From positions 1 to 8,501 of the forward strand of contig CAIVQM010000326.1 in the NCBI GenBank assembly GCA_903908025.1: DNA of 8,501 nt, given 5' to 3'. Numbering within the stretch: position 1 is the first letter of the stretch; the number at the start of each line of letters is the position of its first letter. A program made the translations under genes and the position numbers. The notes under the pieces were generated by a model. The model did not search any database and was not told the origin of the DNA. It saw only the letters and a list, made by a program, of their open reading frames with translations. The stretch comes from an uncultured bacterium (lineage in GTDB: Bacteria > Actinomycetota > Actinomycetes > S36-B12). Positions 6,595 to 8,501 of this stretch are shown in pieces.

Positions 6595-6978
6595 ATGAAG
6601 CGTCGATCGCCCCTCATGATCGTCTCGACCCTTGCACTCGTGGTAGTCGCCTCGCTGGCGGCCTGCTCGTCCGGCACCCCGGCGGATACGGCGGTCTCGG
6701 CCATTGACGCCGCCTCCGCTGCGGCCAACGCGGCCGCCTCCGCCGACGCAGCCGGTGCGGGCGTCGCGGGAACGGATGCCATGCGCACGCTGTGCGACCA
6801 GATGGTCGCCGACGGGCTCAGCCCCGAGGCAGCCACGGCCCTGGCCGAGACGAACGGGTTCATCGCCCGCGTCGGCACGATCGATGGCGAGCCGATGGCG
6901 CTGACGATGGACTACCGCGAGGACCGGTTCACCTTCGAGACCAAGGGCGGCGTTGTCGTCGGCTGCACGTATGGCTAG
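6595..6978 (+). CDS. Small lipoprotein with C-terminal TMDYRxDR domain
   Basis: This 127-residue protein is exported as a lipoprotein. A basic N-terminus (MKRR) and hydrophobic core end in the lipobox LAAC with C24 as the lipidation site, followed by SSGTPADT. Residues 32-60 are an Ala/Ser/Asp low-complexity linker. Residues 63-127 form a compact domain with C67 and C124, probably a disulfide outside the cell. It contains NGFIARVG, DGEP and TMDYREDRFTF and ends GCTYG. The same domain, with no gaps and 33 of 65 identical residues, closes the next protein. The DxR-type motif recalls I78/potato-I type small peptidase inhibitors, but this rests on a motif only. The gene lies 31 nt behind the RDD gene, with a consensus Shine-Dalgarno sequence. 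Its last 8 nt overlap the next gene's start. Confidence 0.88.
   Translation: MKRRSPLMIVSTLALVVVASLAACSSGTPADTAVSAIDAASAAANAAASADAAGAGVAGTDAMRTLCDQMVADGLSPEAATALAETNGFIARVGTIDGEPMALTMDYREDRFTFETKGGVVVGCTYG
6781..6975 (+). repeat. Copy 1 of duplicated 65-codon domain (lipoprotein C-terminus)
   Basis: This stretch encodes lipoprotein residues 63-127. It aligns without gaps to copy 2 at 7673-7867, with 33 of 65 residues identical by hand count and both cysteines 57 residues apart. The two coding ends are also alike in DNA: TGCACGTA, then T or C, then GGCTAG. The divergence indicates an old duplication rather than a recent one. Confidence 0.85.
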
Positions 6979-7870
6979 ATCTCGCACGACTCGGTACGCG
7001 GGTGTCGTGGCTGCGGTCGCGACGGCAGTCGGTCTCGGGCTCACGAGTCCGGCTGCCGCGGCCTCGTCGTCCGTCGACCTCGATACGACCGCGCCAGGCT
7101 GGGATGAGGCGGCCGCCCGCCTCGGCACCGCGGGCTCGCTGTGGGAGCCCACCGAGACTGCGTCCCTGGAGCGGACCCGGCCGATCGCGGTGCTGGCCGA
7201 CAACCTGGCATTCGCCAAGGCCTCGGCAACGGCCGGCGACACGTATGCCGGCACCCGCTACGGACGCGGTACCCGTGCCTACTGGCTCGATGAGAAGTGG
7301 GCGAACACCGGCTGGGCAGCCGAGCCGGCTGTCGCGACCAGCAGTGCACCGGTAGGGCCGGTTCGCATTCGACTGGGCGTCCCCGGCATGCGCACGACGG
7401 TGACGGCTCAGGTGTCCGCCAACTGCTTCCGGCAGCCATCGGGTCGCAATCCGGTCCCGGTCCCAAAGGGGTTTCGCTGCACTACTGCCGACGTCCTGCG
7501 CACGGGTGGCACCCTGACGATGACCGCCCGACCCGCCTCGACGATGACCGCGCCCGGAACAACGTCGATCGTGATCCGAACGGCCGGGCTGAGCTACGGG
7601 GCACTGGTCGCCATCGCCAGCAGCCTGGTTCAGGTCGCTGGCTCGACGACCGAAGGGGCCGGGTCGGCCCAGATGGTCGCCATGTGCGGCCAGATGGTCA
7701 CCGGTCGAATGACGTTCGAGCAGGCGAGTGCCTTCGCTACGTCGAACGGCTACTCCGCTCGGGTCGGCAGTGTCGACGGCGTGCCGCAGGCCGTCACGAT
7801 GGACTACCGACCCGACCGATTCACGGTGGGTCTCGTGGCGAATGCCGTGACCGACTGCACGTACGGCTAG
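6971..7870 (+). CDS. Sec-secreted protein: unknown N-terminal domain plus TMDYRxDR domain
   Basis: This 299-residue protein has a Sec-type signal peptide (MARSRTTRYAG, then a hydrophobic core, probable cleavage near the TSPAAAA run at about 25-31). No lipobox is seen. Residues about 35-200 form a domain I do not recognise, with LERTRPIAVLADN (67-79), KWANTGWAAEP (109-119) and a Cys pair, C152 in ANCFRQ and C170 in FRCTT. A hydrophobic segment GLSYGALVAIASSLVQVAG (206-224) precedes the C-terminal domain (235-299, C239 and C296, RVGSVDGVP, TMDYRPDRFTV, ending CTYG). That domain is shared with the lipoprotein upstream. The ATG at 6971 is chosen because the signal peptide begins there; a GTG at 6953 is in frame but would add a leader. 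With 8 nt of overlap and no good Shine-Dalgarno sequence, translation is probably coupled to the lipoprotein gene. Confidence 0.85.
   Translation: MARSRTTRYAGVVAAVATAVGLGLTSPAAAASSSVDLDTTAPGWDEAAARLGTAGSLWEPTETASLERTRPIAVLADNLAFAKASATAGDTYAGTRYGRGTRAYWLDEKWANTGWAAEPAVATSSAPVGPVRIRLGVPGMRTTVTAQVSANCFRQPSGRNPVPVPKGFRCTTADVLRTGGTLTMTARPASTMTAPGTTSIVIRTAGLSYGALVAIASSLVQVAGSTTEGAGSAQMVAMCGQMVTGRMTFEQASAFATSNGYSARVGSVDGVPQAVTMDYRPDRFTVGLVANAVTDCTYG
7673..7867 (+). repeat. Copy 2 of duplicated 65-codon domain (secreted protein C-terminus)
   Basis: This stretch encodes residues 235-299 of the secreted protein and pairs with copy 1 at 6781-6975. Shared features are MxxxCxQMV, the NG[FY]xARVG[ST][IV]DGxPxAxTMDYRxDRFT core and the CTYG end. 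The region before the domain is not shared between the two proteins, so only this module was duplicated or exchanged. Confidence 0.85.
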
Positions 7871-7880
7871 GGAGCGCCGG

Positions 7881-8501
7881 TCACTCGACTGAGTCCGTCG
7901 GGGCCGTCGGCTCCGTCGGGGCCGATGATTCGGTGGGCTTCCGGTGCCGACGCGACTGCCGGACGATGACGATTGTCAGCGGGATGGCGATGACGAGGAG
8001 CACCAGCAGGAACGGCAGCAGGAATCCGGCGGCCGTGACCGCGACCATGATCAGCGACACGAAGGCCGCCCAGCCGCTCTGCAGGCCGGACAGGAACCCC
8101 GGTGCGTCGACCTCGGTGAGTTGAGTGGTCGGCGAGAGGGTCACCGTGATGGTCGACATCGCAACCTGGTCACCTAGCCACGTCCGCTGCGCCTTCAGCG
8201 AGTCAAGCTCCGCCTGTCGCTGGGACAACTGAGTCTCGATCGCCAGCAAGTCCTCGATGCGGGATGCCTGGGCCAGCAGTTGTGTCATCCGGTCGACGCT
8301 CGTCGTCAGCGCCTTGATGCGAGCATCGAGGTCGACGACCTGTGTCGTCACATCCTGTGCCGTGACGTTGATCGAGTCGACGGTGCCCAGTGCGGAGACG
8401 TCGGCGATGAACGCATCGAGATCGGCCGCCGGAATCTGCGCCGTGATGTTTGCATATGTGGCATCGCCCGTGCTTTGCGTGTCCTCGTTCGAGACAACGC
8501 C
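7881..8501 (-). CDS. DUF4349 domain membrane protein, C-terminal part (5' end outside window)
   Basis: The minus-strand frame is open from the right edge to the TGA at 7883-7881 and gives 206 residues of an unfinished protein. The visible part begins GVVSNEDTQSTGDATYANITAQIPAADLDAF, then LGTVDSINVTAQDVTTQVVDLDARI. This matches the DUF4349 pattern of a lipoprotein-like external domain with a conserved DVTxQxxDLxARI element. A long coiled-coil stretch follows (IKALTTSVDRM to LAIETQLSQRQAELDSLKAQ). A beta-like VAMSTITVTLSP segment leads into a long hydrophobic region of one or two helices (about GWAAFVSLIMVAV to IPLTIVIV). A basic QSRRHRK and a Ser/Thr/Pro/Glu-rich cytoplasmic tail end the protein. 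DUF4349 proteins have no settled function. The gene converges on the secreted-protein gene with only 10 nt between stop codons. Confidence 0.85.
   Translation of the reverse strand, partial: GVVSNEDTQSTGDATYANITAQIPAADLDAFIADVSALGTVDSINVTAQDVTTQVVDLDARIKALTTSVDRMTQLLAQASRIEDLLAIETQLSQRQAELDSLKAQRTWLGDQVAMSTITVTLSPTTQLTEVDAPGFLSGLQSGWAAFVSLIMVAVTAAGFLLPFLLVLLVIAIPLTIVIVRQSRRHRKPTESSAPTEPTAPTDSVE

Noticed and set aside
5676..6878. Minus-strand open frame of 400 codons across the RDD and lipoprotein genes
   Set aside because: It runs through three well-supported plus-strand genes with good ribosome binding sites and clear domains. Its product is low-complexity Ala/Arg sequence without family features.
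7884..7895. Possible hairpin ACTC-GACT-GAGT between the converging 3' ends
   Set aside because: The stem is only 4 bp and lies within the DUF4349 coding end, so it is not credible as a terminator.
7894..7924. Direct repeat TCCGTCGGGGCCG (7894-7906 and 7912-7924) near the end of the DUF4349 gene
   Set aside because: It simply encodes the Pro-Thr-Glu/Ala low-complexity tail in an 18-nt period; no inverted symmetry or terminator shape is seen.

Overview
The window looks like chromosomal DNA of a high-GC Gram-positive bacterium, most likely an actinomycete (Actinomycetota). The base composition is strongly G+C rich, GTG starts are used, and the gene families (DUF3040, the MoxR-DUF58-TgpA trio, RDD, DUF4349) are typical of that phylum. 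No rRNA, tRNA, CRISPR array, insertion sequence or integrase was seen. Coding density is very high and the largest gene-free gap is about 50 bp.

Left part (1-4616): the 3' end of a plus-strand DUF3040 membrane protein meets a minus-strand three-gene operon. Read 5' to 3' on the minus strand, the operon is a MoxR-type AAA+ ATPase, a DUF58 protein and a TgpA-like membrane transglutaminase. MoxR and DUF58 are 6 nt apart. DUF58 and TgpA overlap as GTGA with a good ribosome binding site, which sets the TgpA start. The last 142 nt of the TgpA reading frame run antisense into the DUF3040 gene, and a strong GC hairpin lies in the shared 3' region. The trio is a common actinobacterial envelope module: a chaperone-like ATPase, a putative adaptor, and a membrane enzyme with an external Cys-His-Asp transglutaminase domain.

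Centre (4617-6563): a 55-bp divergent gap separates MoxR from a plus-strand run. The run starts with a MaoC-like hotdog-fold hydratase. Next comes an unrecognised protein with short hydrophobic/Asp repeats, coupled by an ATGA overlap to an RDD-family membrane protein.

Right part (6595-8501): a small lipoprotein and a longer Sec-type secreted protein overlap by 8 nt. They end in the same 65-residue domain, with no gaps, 33 of 65 identities and two cysteines spaced identically. The domain carries a TMDYRxDR motif that recalls the I78/potato-I type peptidase inhibitors. This tandem exported pair is the most distinctive thing in the window. A minus-strand DUF4349 membrane protein converges on it and runs off the right edge. 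The plus-strand run may be one cell-envelope transcription unit, but its shared function is inferred only.
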